Positions 12,591 to 24,525 of a stretch of 64,000 nucleotides of DNA are shown here, one piece after another (within the stretch, counting starts at the first letter, position 1; the number at the start of each line of letters is the position of its first letter). The notes beneath the pieces were generated by a model that did no database searches, was not told the origin of the DNA, and saw only the letters and a program-made list of their open reading frames with translations. The DNA is from Megamerina dolium. Lineage: Eukaryota; Arthropoda; Insecta; Diptera; Megamerinidae. The DNA is taken from assembly GCA_963854835.1 (NCBI GenBank), contig OY978527.1, positions 25,976,057 to 26,040,056 of the forward strand, given 5' to 3'. The position numbers and the translations under genes are program-made.

Positions 12591-14330
12591 ACAACTGCAA
12601 ATATTTTGAACATTCGAAAGAAGTACAAATTTATCTTCATCAAATTTGGACAGAAGTTCGATTACTTATGAATAAGACTTAAGCTCATATCAAATACAAT
12701 GAATATACACTTTACTCCAGCAGGGGAAAACAATTTAAATAACACAAAATTCATGGATATACATTTAACTCGGTTGCTTCTATTCAAAATATGTTATAGA
12801 TTAATTCATTTTTTGCATATTACGTATTGAAGGTATAAAACTGCATGGATGCCTACCAAGGCAACTTTGCAATATGTGATTGCAAAGTCATTTTTAATTA
12901 TTGATTTTAAAAATAAATTTTTTGACATTTGTTTCTCAGCACTCCCTTATATATAACGACCCCAGTGTACAACGTCAGCATATACAAATTACCCGAACAT
13001 CATCACATCAATTGACTAGTCATGCTCCCTCACGTTGATCATCATCATCGTCGTCGTCATCTATTGGTCGTATTGGTCAGATGTAAATTTTAGATTACTA
13101 CGTGTATTTGTTATTGTTTTTATCTTGATAAATCATTACAATAGGAGTACACACACACCATACACAGCAGACAAATTAACTAAATGTTTATACAATATTT
13201 CTTTGTTTTTCATTACTGAACTTTCGATTTTTCATTTTCTATTGCTATTGCTTTCTCATCATCATCATCATCATCTTCTTTCTTTGCTTTAATTATTTAC
13301 ATACTTTATGGAAAATGCAAAAAGAAGTAGTTTCATTTTTCAATTTCTTCTGATTGTAACTATTATTGGATGTACGAGTGTATACGGGTAAGTGTTTTAA
13401 TTGGGTATTTTTATAATAAATTTAGGTTTCAATATTGAGGCTTAAAGTGAAATTAGTAATAATTATGTACATACAAGTATGTAGTTGCATGTACCGACTA
13501 TATGAGGGTTACTATGTTTGGCCCAATAATAAATCAGTTAATAAACAGTTAATAAACAAATATGTAAACAAATTAAAATTCGAAAGTCAAATAAGTCTAA
13601 TTTTGCCTGAAAGTGAGTGAAAAATGAAGAAAATGTTATTGGGTTGTCGGAAAATGGTTTAAACACTACTAGCGCCATGTTAATGGGTTGAAGTGCTATA
13701 GGTTTTGTCAGATAACAGTTGAAACTGCATTCAACCCATTAACGCTCACTGTAATATTGCATTGTCGGAAAGGTCAAAATGTATTTTCAAATATATCAGG
13801 TCCTGCATATTTTAATACTGCTGGTGCCACGCAATAAATTGTGGCATAAGTTCAACAGATGACAGCTCAAACTTCATTTGAAACAGTATCCATTTAAAAA
13901 TAAAACCTATCCACAAAGGCACGAATGCATGAGAAATTATGAAAAATTTTTAATTTAATATTAAATTTTTTTTTTTAATTATGAAAATTATGAAAAATTA
14001 TTTAAATTGAAATTATAATTTTATCTAATTTAATTTTTATCAAATGAAGTTCAAAGCATTTATAAAAATTAGTCGCATTTATGTAATTATAAATTTATTC
14101 AATATATTTATTAAATAAAAAATTAAATTATTATTAAATACATTACGCTAAATCCACTTACTGCTCTTCGCAGTATCATTGCTTGAACATTAATCCAGTT
14201 GGGTACATTCAAACAAGTTTTGTTTTATTTTATTTTTTGTATTATAGAGTCAATATCAAATAAATAAAAAAATATATTGACAAAATAAAAATTCCGCCGT
14301 CAATGAAGTATCTTAATTTATGAAAAAAAA
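12591..14330. other. unassigned AT-rich DNA
   Basis: No gene or known repeat seen. Short (CAT)n-type microsatellites lie near 13037-13062 and 13256-13276. Local runs of AATTTAATTT-like sequence occur at 13940-14150. Confidence 0.4.
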
Positions 14331-15350
14331 AATTTACAATATAACATCATTCCTCAACGTCAACGTCAAAGCAACAGCATTTATCATTGTGATAATAAGT
14401 AAAATATAAGTAAAAATTGTGAAGAAAATTCGAGAGATTGTCGTTTTAATTGTCAGCACAAAGAACATTGCTGCATGCAACATCACCCAGAACATCAACC
14501 AATCGTCATAGATCTCAGCAATTGACCCTTTGCCGTACCTACTAGAAGATAATTCTATATGAAGATCTACGAAGGTAAGTTAACAAGGCTAAACTGAAGC
14601 AGATATTGAAACGTAATTATATTCATTATTACTAACTAACTTTTCTTGATTTTGCCTAAAAAAAATTATTACCATTAACCAAAACCATAAGATGCGAAGC
14701 CACAATAAGTTTTGCCGAGAAAACAGTACCCTTTAAACCAATATAAAGGAGCGGAGGTTCTCAAGAACAAACGCGAGAAACCAATACCAGAAAAAGCTGA
14801 GGTCGTAAAAGGTTCTGTCAAGAAAGGGAGCGATGGATCCATCGTCCTAGAGATAAAAGATAAAAAATTTGCTGAAAAACACCACGACAGTGAAGGATCT
14901 CAAGACGAGAGCTGAAATCGAGAAGGCTTCCGTGGCTGTTAGAGAATCTATTGCAAAATCTGATGAAGTCATCAGGGTGCGATTGACAAGGGAAAAAACG
15001 TTGAAAACAATAGGAAGTTGATATCTCACTCTGAGCTACAATACTTTCCAGGGTAAATTGAAGACCATCGAAGACAAAGTCATGGAACAAACATTTGTAG
15101 TAATAAGCGTCTTTAAATGCCGTCACCACGGTAACTTCAATAAATTATCATTGCGATTTAACACTATTGAAATTATCTTTGTTGTTTCGATTCAATTCCG
15201 GCAATTCAGCAATGATTCAGGTACTGAATTTCGAGAAAATGTGTCTCCACCAATTGGGTTGATAGGATTGAATACCATTCAGCCATTGTAGCAAATCATT
15301 TGAATGAATTGTAATTTCACAATTTATAAGAATTTCTTCTTAGTAAAGCA
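14331..15350. other. unassigned region with protein-like stretches
   Basis: A short frame at 14712-14915 (67 codons, many K and E, containing KPIPEKAEVVKGSVK) is followed in a shifted frame by VKDLKTRAEIEKASVAVRES at about 14890-14950. The pair has the charged, helical look of a LINE ORF1 or a gag, but I cannot place it. An ATG followed by five codons and a strong splice-donor match (GAAGGTAAGT) occurs at 14560-14580. None of this is enough to call a gene. Confidence 0.2.
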
Positions 15351-15955
15351 ATAATTAATGAATTTGTTTACAGCACTTCTAAACGGAAAGTAGCTGAAGA
15401 TGCTTTTAAATTTTATAAAAGCATGAATTTTATAGGAAGCCGCCCCAAGAGGAAAGAAAGGAATAAGTTAAGAGGTTGTAAGAATGAAAAGGGATCAGTC
15501 ACAAATTTTGCAAAATTTTTTTTAAGCAATTATGGGGTTATTTGTTGATTTCCAGGTCAATTTTTAATTAATTTTTTAGTAAGCCCTACTAATAAATAAA
15601 TGTAGAAGGTAGCTATGTTCAGAAATAGTTTTCACAAAGGAAGGAATGAATAGGATTGGCTAATATGATTTTTTTTGTATCTATAGTGTAGAATGTATAA
15701 TGTACTTTGATAAAAAGTACTTGCAACTGAGTAAAATCCCGACTCAGTAGGTTTCTAATAACGATTACTATACGTAGTTCACATACACGAGAATTGTTGA
15801 TTTTTTTGAGCTACATTTCAATACAGTTCTTTGTGTGTGTGTACTACATTTTCAGAAGATAGAATCGAAGTATGCTTTGCAATTTTATATAAAATAAAAT
15901 TTTTGTATAATACCTCGTTTTCGTGTACAATACAAAATCATATAAAATAAATAAA
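15351..15955. other. no recognised feature
   Basis: AT-rich DNA preceding the gypsy-like relic. No LTR was recognised in it. Confidence 0.4.
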
Positions 15956-17345
15956 AATGGAATCTCATTAATCGTTATCTGAGCGTGAAAAGAATTTAAT
16001 TGCTCGAGAAAAACTCGTTGAAGAAAGGGAGCAACGATTTAATAGGCTTCGTGCTATCACGCCTGTTTCAGAATGTAATACTAATGCGACTACAGCAGTT
16101 ATGTGAGGATTTGACGAGTGTAAAAAGCTTATACCTATTTTTGATCCTTCAAGGAAAACGATGAATGCAAAGCAATGGCTATGTGCATTCGACAAAATAA
16201 GGAATATGTTCAAGTGGGACGATCAGACGGCCATTTTTTATGCTGCACTCCGTCTTGAAGAAACGGTAATTTTTATGGTTTTTGACGGTAAAGGAGGACA
16301 ATTTGTCGTGGGACAATTTTAAAAATAGTTTATGTGAAGCATTTCCATTAACCGGTGATGAAGCAAATGTACATTTGCAATTAATGCGCCGCACAAAATT
16401 ATCAAATGAGAGTGTCGAAAAATATTTCTACGACGTGCTAGGCTTGACTCGTAGATGTAGAATAAATGATGAATGCGCAAAGAATTACATCGTATCCGGT
16501 CTCAGCGACAAAAATTTCATTACTGCAGTAACAGCTCTTACCCCTCAATGCTTAACCAAGCAATCGCTCTTGCTGCATATTAAATCGTATATGGATATTA
16601 TTGAACAACAAAAAAGTCGCGAACTCGTTGGCAATGCATTCAAATAGTTTTCATCAAAAACCGAAATTTTTACGCGACAGATATAATGAGCAAAATATAA
16701 CATTCGTTGTTACAATGCCACAATGAATGCTACAAATCGCGGAAACGTCCGCAAAACAATGCCTTCTGTGGTAAAAATACAAAAATGTTCCGACTCACAA
16801 TTCGTAATCCGGGTTGACACAAATTGCGTACATCGATGATAAGATCTTAATGTATTTTGTGGTTTAGGTAGTGAGTGTTCCACAATAAAAATTTTAAAAT
16901 ACAAGATTTCGGATGGAACTCCGATTCTTGCAATACAAAATTAACTGGCGTTGGTGGTAATTCAATCTTCACAATAGACAAAATTACTAAAATTGTTAAA
17001 ATTCAATGTGTCTCTTTGAAAATTGATATTTTGGTGGTCAAAGACTTAGATCAGGATTATAAAATGATAGTTGGTCAACATTTTTTGGACCATTCTGTTG
17101 TTAGGCTTCTGCGTGAAAATGGGAAATTAAGCATTTCGTAGGATGACCCGGAATTTTCGTCAAAAGATTGACTAGAGAAAGAACAAATCGAGCAAGATAT
17201 TAGCAAGATACAAAGGTCCCTATGTCGTGAAGAAAGTCCTTGGAAATGATCGCTGTGTGATTACTGATACAGTCACAACTCAAATAAATCAGAAACCATT
17301 TCAATCAGTATATGCAGCAGATAAGCTTAATCCATGTCAGATTTT
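15956..17345 (+). pseudogene. Ty3/gypsy-like relic: gag, protease piece, integrase tail
   Basis: Successive plus-strand pieces resemble a retrotransposon polyprotein with its middle missing. Positions 15956-16640 carry a gag-like region with stops and a frameshift (SERERNLIAREKLVEEREQR, AKQWLCAFDKIRNMFKWDD, then SWDNFKNSLCEAFP and LMRRTKLSNESVEKYF). Positions 16860-17140 resemble the region around a retroviral-type protease (CNTKLTGVGG, LDQDYKMIVGQHFLD). Positions 17190-17335 resemble an integrase C-terminus ([26 protein letters not shown]). Reverse transcriptase, RNase H and the integrase core are absent. No LTRs were found. It is an old, internally deleted copy. Confidence 0.65.
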
Positions 17346-17417
17346 GAACATAATAAAGTTGAAGAAGAGGGGGAAAGCTTTGAAAACCCAGATGAGACAC
17401 ATTATTTTCAACGTTAA

Positions 17418-17571
<154 letters not shown>

Positions 17572-17950
17572 TATGGAGTTGAAACTTTGCACATATGATA
17601 ATATGAGCTAATAAATAAGCCATACCTCCCTACCTCACATACAAAAGTCTGTTTCCGAGCGTATGTTTTAACACTTTATGCACGAAAATATGATATTATC
17701 AAGCTTAAATATTTAATGCACAAAATGTGAAGCCATCAGGCTTAAACTTGGTATACATCATTATATTTGCTAATAAATGAGTAAGTCTGGGAATGAGCGT
17801 AATTGCTCAAACATATGGTACATATGACACATATTGGGTGTTCGAAAAAGGCATTATTAATCGAATTACTCTGTGAAAAGTAATCTATATTTAAAAATGA
17901 GTGAAAATTCAGAATATTATCCTTATATTTTGCTTTTCTATTACAGAAAA
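17572..17950. other. unassigned, weak internal duplication
   Basis: Two diverged ~120 bp segments resemble each other (ATATGAGCTAATAAATAAGC at about 17600 and ATATTTGCTAATAAATGAGT at about 17764). No gene seen. Confidence 0.3.
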
Positions 17951-18240
17951 GGTGGGTGCCATAGCTCAGTGGTTAGTGTGTTGGCCTTCTGATCTGTAGG
18001 TTGTGGGTTCGATCCCAGATTGAAGCATAATAAAATTAATATCGAAAAGATTTTTCTTTCGAACGGTACCTATCGGCAAGCAATTGGCAATTCTTCCGGC
18101 AGTAACAATTTGTCATGGAAAAACTTCTAAAAAAAAAAACTCTGTGACAAAGCTCAGAAAACGTGATGTCGCAAGTGTTCTGCCGTTCGGAATCGGCTAA
18201 AGTAAGTTGGTCCCTTCTAATATTGTCCATAATTTAACAC
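17951..18240 (+). mobile_element. tRNA-headed SINE, complete head
   Basis: This is the best-preserved head in the window: GGTGCCATAGCTCAGTGGTT (A box) at 17956-17975 and GGTTCGATCCC (B box) at 18006-18016, spaced as in an RNA polymerase III internal promoter. The shared SINE body follows, with a short A-rich insertion near 18130. The copy ends at about 18240, where it meets the mariner relic; its 3' tail is missing. Confidence 0.88.
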
Positions 18241-18735
18241 GGACAAAGTACGACTCCGGAAGGTCTGCACAATATGCCTCTACGGATGTTATAGCTTCTT
18301 CATTCGACGAAAAACACTTGCCACGAATTAATTGTTACAGTTTTCGGAACAGATAGTAGTCGGTGGGAGCCAAATCTGGTAAATACGGTGGATGGTCAAG
18401 CAATTCGTACTTTAATTCCTTGAATTTAGCCATTGTGATAACATATGTGTGAGGACATGCGTTGTCTTGAAACCGGGTCTGTTTTCGCGAATTACTGCAT
18501 CCAGTTTATCCATAAGGTTACAATAGTATTCCGAGTTATACCTTTCTCAAGATAATTAATCAACGAAATCCCTCCTTCCAAAAAACTGATGCCGTAACCT
18601 TTTTGCTGATCGTGTGCTCTTCACCTGTTTTGAAGCTGAACAGCTAGCTTCAGTCCACTGTAATCGTTTTTGTTTCAATTTAAGAACAAGTGCAAGAAAT
18701 CGGTTTCAATGGATTCCCACATTCAACAACATGTA
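18241..18735 (-). pseudogene. mariner transposase relic (DD34D)
   Basis: The minus strand reads FLALVLKLKQKRLQWTEASC, FWKEG, INYLEKG, DKLDAVIRENRP, then after a frameshift FQDNACPHT, HPPYLPDLAPTDYYLF and GKCFSSNEEAITSVEAY. The aspartate of DNACPH and that of APTD are 34 residues apart, which is the mariner signature. The N-terminal third and both terminal repeats are missing, and stops and frameshifts show it is dead. The SINE at 17951 adjoins its C-terminal end. Confidence 0.82.
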
Positions 18736-20540
18736 CTTTTTCAATGATTTCTTTTAAATAAATACTGAATAATGGCAATATTTTTCTATTTTTCCATTTA
18801 AAAAAAACGCTGCGACACGTCACCTTCAAGCAGCTGTTAAATTAAATTGATTGATTTGAAACTTTACACGTGTTCATACGAAAGATGAAATCATACATTG
18901 TACGTAAATGCACTGCTCCACTACTGCTAATGCTACGTGCCAGGGTAGAAGCCTAAAAATAGTAAAAATTAGCATACATTTTAAATTTTAATCCGCCATA
19001 ACTCTGCCACTTCTCAGTCGATTGAATTTTCATTTCCCTATAAGAAAAATAAAATAACCTAAAATTCGATTCAAAGGTATTGAAAATTTACCTTTTTTCA
19101 AAGCTCAAAAAACCGATATTATATTTCTCGAAAATCGTTCTACTCTTTTTACTAGTTCTATTTATTTGTATTTTTGGTTTTTTTTTTCTTAATTAATACG
19201 AAAAATTATACCCTACGACAACTCCTATTTTTTTCCAAAAAAAAAATATGTGGGGCGGTTTATTAAAATAGTTTTTATAGACAAATCTATGATTTTTAAT
19301 GTCAAATTTGAATGACTTATTGAAAAAGTTAGAATCGATTTGAATGAGTGGATAAATTGCATATTCAAAAAACGTTAAATTCATCAATATCATTGGTGAG
19401 TTTTATTTAGATAGTAGTATTGTAATAGTATTTTATGTATGTAGATGGTATTGAACATTTTCCGTACAAAAAATACAGACGTAGGTATATGTAGATAAGG
19501 TAAAAATGACATTTTGGAATGTGAGTTATACATATTTATAATTTTTTTTTGTATTGTTTCATTATGTATAGATATTTATGATAATGATTATATGTACATA
19601 TGTTATGTATATACTTTTCAAGATGAACAACTTATAGCACGTTTTGATGCTGCAAACTCGTTCATATCCACAAATTTGCATATAATTTACATTGAATTGA
19701 AGCTGTTGTTATTGCTGCTCAAATGCGCGATTATTTAAATTATTTTTTATTATTTATTTTTTAAGGTGTGTTCAACAACAGTTGTGCTACGAATTTTTTG
19801 TGAATTCACTTAAAATGGAAATTGTAGTATCTGTATGTGTATGTAGTGAGGAGGTACTATACAATATTTAGTACTGGTAAATGTTTTGCAGCGATATTGT
19901 TTTATTACTAAGTACTTATTATTATGTATTTAGTTGTGTTATTGTTGTTGTTATTGTTATGAATGATGACAACATATCCGTACGACTCATGCGACTATCA
20001 TACGACTACTCATACACATGGTATGCATTTATGTAAAAAGCTATTCTTAAATTTTCTCAAGCAATTCAGTGTGATTAAGACTAAGAGTTTTGCAAGAATT
20101 TATACCTGCTATTATTATAATGACCAGGTATAAATAGTTGTTATTGTTGCTATTATTTGACTTTTAACTATAAAGTATTTACACACGAGTAAATGTCATT
20201 TAGCTTTGTCAATTGTAAATTGCATAATTTGCATGCTACTTTCTATGAGATTGAAAGATTTAAAACAATGAATGGGAAAATTCTCACTAATATTTTCAGC
20301 CCTAATACAGTGTTTAATATCTTAGAGCGCTATAAATGAGGCGACATATTGTTTTCAAGGTGCGACCCAAAGGACTTATAATTTAATAATTTTAAAATTT
20401 TGGTTACACTGTAAAAACTATATTTATTCGTTCAAAAATTAATACGGTACGAATAAATGCAAACAGAAACTATTTTGGGCTCAATATGCAATAGAAAAGT
20501 CACGACCACTCTTGGAAAATAACGTATTGCCTAGAAAATT
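18736..20540. other. no recognised feature
   Basis: About 1.8 kb of AT-rich DNA with homopolymer runs. Nothing coding or repetitive that I can support. Confidence 0.4.
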
Positions 20541-21135
20541 AGGCCACTTCCAGGAACAGGAAAATCCTATGAAAGATCTTTGGACCTACATGTTTGCTTT
20601 GGCGGCGAGTACCGCTTAAGGTATAACACCTAACCGTATAGCCTTTAGCTGATATCGAGATATTAAGTACATTAAAATTCAGCGACTGTGCTGGCTGTAT
20701 CATATCGAGCGAATAAAAACAATTACAATAGATCAGAGGATGTTCTGTTTGGCGAAAGAAAAAAGATAAAAACTGAAGGACTGGAAGAATGTATATACAT
20801 GCTTCCATAATAAATCATCGGTTCTAATTTTGAGATAAGTAATTAAGTATATATTGGAGATGATAATTGTAATTGAGTGGATGACCTAGTGTATCGGTTG
20901 TTGATCAGATATTCTTGATTGATAAGTTTGGGAAATATATAAGAGTAATAGGTCAGCTATATAGCCGAGTGTGATACTACACAAAAGGAAGTAGTAATGT
21001 CTGAGTTTGACAACCTGACAAAATTGCATCCGTGATTAGTGCTTTTTAAGCTCCTTAGTCAATTGAGAACCCGTGCCCTCTCTCAAAGAACGAAAGGTCC
21101 AGCAAAGGCTGACAGTGTTATCATGCGGTCTCTAC
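20541..21135 (+). pseudogene. decayed fragments of the 10-12 kb LINE family
   Basis: At 20560-20790 the plus strand matches the C-terminal part of the 10129-11880 protein (DIKYIKIQRLCWLYHIERIK beside the intact copy's DIVKRIKIQRLRWLGHVERM). At 21040-21110 it matches another segment (LLSQLRTRALSQRTKG beside LSKQLRSRALSRRTKT). The second piece lies 5' in the protein but downstream here, so the fragments are rearranged as well as full of stops. Confidence 0.6.
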
Positions 21136-22040
21136 ACTCAATTATCTACAATTCAAGCCAATTGTGCTTACAATATGAATCGTATAAGTTCTTGTACAGC
21201 AATCGATGGCAATCGAGGATTATTTTTTAGCGGTGCGATTTGTAGCTATTTCATCCGGTCCACAAAGAATGAAGCAACATTACAAATATCAGATGATCAA
21301 AAAAGTTGCTTCAAACTGCATAACAATACTTTATTACTGATGTTGATTTGATATTATTCTTAGTTTTAAATTTTTAATAAAAAGAAGTATATGTTTAACG
21401 TTGAGCGTGAGAGCTTCTTTCATCTTTTCCTTAAAATACTCGTACCTTTTCACGTTTTCTCTTAGATTTAGGGTATTTTAAAAAACGTTAAAAAACCTTT
21501 TTGCTCAATTTTGTTTAAAATTTCGAAGATTTTGACAACATCGTGAGTTTCCTAAGCAAATTAGTGTGCTTTTTCAGAACTATAAAATCATAAACAAAGG
21601 CGTAAAAACATTTTTCACATTTTTCTTGAAATAAAACAAAACTTTAATATCCCTATTAAAATCGCACCATTTTCGATGTTGAAGAAGAGGTAGTCTCGAA
21701 TTTTGGAAAATACCTATTGCTGCTAACTTAAAGGTCGATAGAACGACATTTTTTCTGGCACAAAACTTACCTTTTTTATATAACTGTTTTAGTTTTCGTT
21801 TGTCTCTGTCTTTCTTTTATATTGAGCGCTTCATATGTATAATCTTGGCAAAAAGATTAAAATAATTCGTATCCAAAATGTTATGCTGCAAAAATGAAAT
21901 CTTGTTACAAAAATTAATTAAATTGTGTTGATTTTTTACTTTTTCATTGGTTTTCATATAGAATTTAATAAATTGAAAATTTGAAAATTATTATATATTA
22001 AAACGCACAATTAATGAATACAAACGCTTGCACTTGATTT
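21136..22040. other. no recognised feature
   Basis: AT-rich, with no supported gene or repeat. Confidence 0.4.
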
Positions 22041-22071
22041 AAATGAAAAAAAGCACAGACACTACTACTAA

Positions 22072-22135
<64 letters not shown>

Positions 22136-22140
22136 GTTGT
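22041..22140. repeat. (TTA)n microsatellite
   Basis: About 75 bp of TTA trinucleotides (22066-22137) with two TTG interruptions. Confidence 0.9.
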
Positions 22141-23185
22141 GGCTTTCAAATAATTATTATTTTTTCCTCTTCGTGCTGCAAACCACCAAAGGAAATATCA
22201 AAAACAGAAATTGTTTTTCTTCTTTGCTTTGGTTTTTATTATTATTACTTATTTTACTACAATTTTTTGTTGTATTGCTTAAAAATATGTATTGTATGTA
22301 TGTATGTATATATGTATGCTTGCATTCCAATGATTTTACATTCACAAAAATGTGGTTGTTTATGATCTCCGAAAGCCGAAAAATCGAACAATCAGTAGTA
22401 TGTTGTTTAACTATCGCACTCAATCACTCACGCGGCTATGTCGATCGTTGTTGTTCGTCCACAGTGTACACAAACCGAAGACTAAATTCAAGTTTGTTGG
22501 CAAAAGACGCAAGACCGACTTTAAAATCCGATAAACAAACGATCGAAACTTTAACGAATAGCTCCACGAAGACGAACTAGTCAATTCGTCCCGCCATACC
22601 GCAATGAAAAACAATTCAGAAGAAGCTAAAAGGTGAATAAGAAGATGGTTGTAATATAACTTTACCTCTTGCATTTTGTTTCTTCTTTTTCGGCCACTCG
22701 TATATACTCGTATCTTGATTGAAAAGGTGCGGTCAAGGGACAGACACGCGGTGGGTGTTATGATTGCTGTGATTGATTATGCTTGTTGCTGATGTAGTTC
22801 TGTAGTCGATGGTGATCTTCAATACAATCAATGTACATTTGCATTGTCGCATTGTCGTTTTCTTTTTGATGCTTCATTTATTCTCGTATAAACCTTTTGG
22901 GAAAACAGTTCACTTCTCATCCCAATTATATGTTGCCCAATAGGGTAATTTAAAACGAGTTTATGTAGTATGAGGAGTACGTTTTGCTAGTCCACTCTAT
23001 TTTGTGTTCGATAACGCTAGGAAATACTTTTGGGAAAATTACACCCGAAATTGGATTCGCCGCTTAGACGATATCCGCCAAAAATCTCTGAATATAACAC
23101 GCCATTGGGATGGAGATGAATTTCTATAATGAAATTGGTAATATTAATTCTCCTTCTTATCTCGCCAATACAATCAAAAACGATT
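22141..23185. other. unassigned; possible 5' end of a gene at 22380-22640
   Basis: The block 22350-22640 is richer in GC and CpG than its surroundings. It contains a TCAGT initiator-like motif near 22391 and an ATG at about 22603 followed by ten codons ending in a splice-donor match (AAAAGGTGAATAAG, about 22629-22642). This would fit an untranslated leader plus a very short first coding exon on the plus strand. There is no downstream exon to confirm it. A (GTAT)n stretch lies at 22296-22318. Confidence 0.2.
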
Positions 23186-23364
23186 TTGTCCGTGCCAGTT
23201 AGAAGTTGCAGGCTTGAGAGGTTCTCCAGCGCTTAGTCCTTTCGCTGGACGTGGATTTTCCTCTTCTTCGTCTCCCTTCAGCTGTTTACGAATGCAATTT
23301 ATGGCAAAACCTTTGAGACAGACCTTTATTGAGCTTTATAACAGAGTTCTTTCAGAATGCTTAC
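23186..23364 (-). pseudogene. decayed fragment of the 10-12 kb LINE family
   Basis: The sequence matches 10180-10290 in the same orientation (CCAGTTAGAA, AGGTTCTCCAG, GGTCTTCC-like blocks), i.e. the basic C-terminal tail of that reverse transcriptase. A SINE interrupts it at 23376; the flanking sequence resumes after 23776. Confidence 0.6.
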
Positions 23365-23375
23365 GGACAGGTAGG

Positions 23376-23765
23376 TTATGTTAGGTTATGGGGCTGCCCT
23401 CTCTCTGAGAGGACACACTTAGGCCAGAAAGGCCCATTGTGATACCACCGAGCTTTTCTTCCAATACTGTTGTGCGTGTTAAATTTGGACAGCATTAGAA
23501 GGGACCTACTTATATTAGCCGGTTCCGAACGGCAGAACCCTTGTGACATCACTTTTACTTAGTTTTGCCACAGAGCTCCTTTAAGAAGCATTTGTGGCAA
23601 ATTGTTACTGCCGGAAAAATTGCCAATTCTTGCCGGCAGGTGGGTACCGTTCGAAAGAAAAATCTTTTCGATATCAAATTTTATTATGCTTCAGCCGGGG
23701 ATTGAACCCACCACCTATAGATCAGAAGGCCAACGCACTAACCACTGAGCTACGGTACCCACTAT
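23376..23765 (-). mobile_element. tRNA-headed SINE with LINE-like tail, with target-site duplication
   Basis: A nearly complete minus-strand copy. The tRNA-like head is at its right end (CACTGAGCTACGG near 23742), the body is in the middle, and the 3' end at the left consists of a segment reading, on the minus strand, TATCACAATGGGCC, GGCCTAAGTGTGTCC and a run of TAACCTAAC-type repeats. It is flanked by the 11 bp direct repeat GGACAGGTAGG (23365-23375 and 23766-23776), a target-site duplication showing retroposition. Confidence 0.9.
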
Positions 23766-23776
23766 GGACAGGTAGG

Positions 23777-24525
23777 CCGCACTTTAAAGAATACTGGCTT
23801 AGACTCGCAATATCGCTTAGACAGTTCATCATTTTACTTCATTTTACTTCTAAAGAACATTGTTTTTTTGTTTTTCTGCTCTTCCTAGTCTTTACAATCA
23901 TACGTGTGGTGGCTCAAGCGTAGAATGCGCAGCAGGTGTGAAACGCGTAGAATGCGTGACGTCTTGCATTTTTTATGACGTCAGAAGTAATTTTCTTCAA
24001 TTTAACTTTGTGTTTGGAATTGAGATACCTAATGACCTATTTCATTCGTTTGACGCTGGTTTTGTGTCCACTCTTCTATGACTACTCCGATCCGTCGGTG
24101 CGAGACAGTTCTTTTGAGACAAAATTATATATTATATATTATAATTATATATTAGCATTTCGATGTTTCTCAGAGTAGCATACGATGTTCAACAATAACA
24201 GCGAGTGCGCAACAATGCTAAATAATTGCGGGTAGCATCTTTAATTTAATGGCCATCATTTGACGCGTCTTTTTTTTTTATTAGTTTTTTCATTCATTCA
24301 TCATTGTATAAGAATGTTCTTCTTAGTTTTTATCTTATTGTACCAACTACTTTTTTTTCTCCCTTCCTTGTATATTATATTTTCTATATCAATTTGCATT
24401 TGCCAGGTATTATGTTATATTATTTATTTTACTTTTTTTTGTCTTCTGGTTAAGCGATTATACTATTTTGGTATTGGTAGTAGGTAAGAGCAAATCTAAA
24501 GAATTTGTTATTGATTTTTAATATT
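23777..24525. other. no recognised feature
   Basis: AT-rich DNA with no gene seen. ATATTATATATTATAATTAT-type sequence occurs at 24127-24150. Confidence 0.4.

Noticed and set aside
13035..13292. A frame ending in a histidine run
   Set aside because: The run comes from a CAT microsatellite and the rest has no protein-like composition.
17951..18020. A functional tRNA gene
   Set aside because: A- and B-box-like motifs are present, but the sequence does not fold into a clean cloverleaf by eye and is always joined to the same ~250 bp body, so it is a SINE head.
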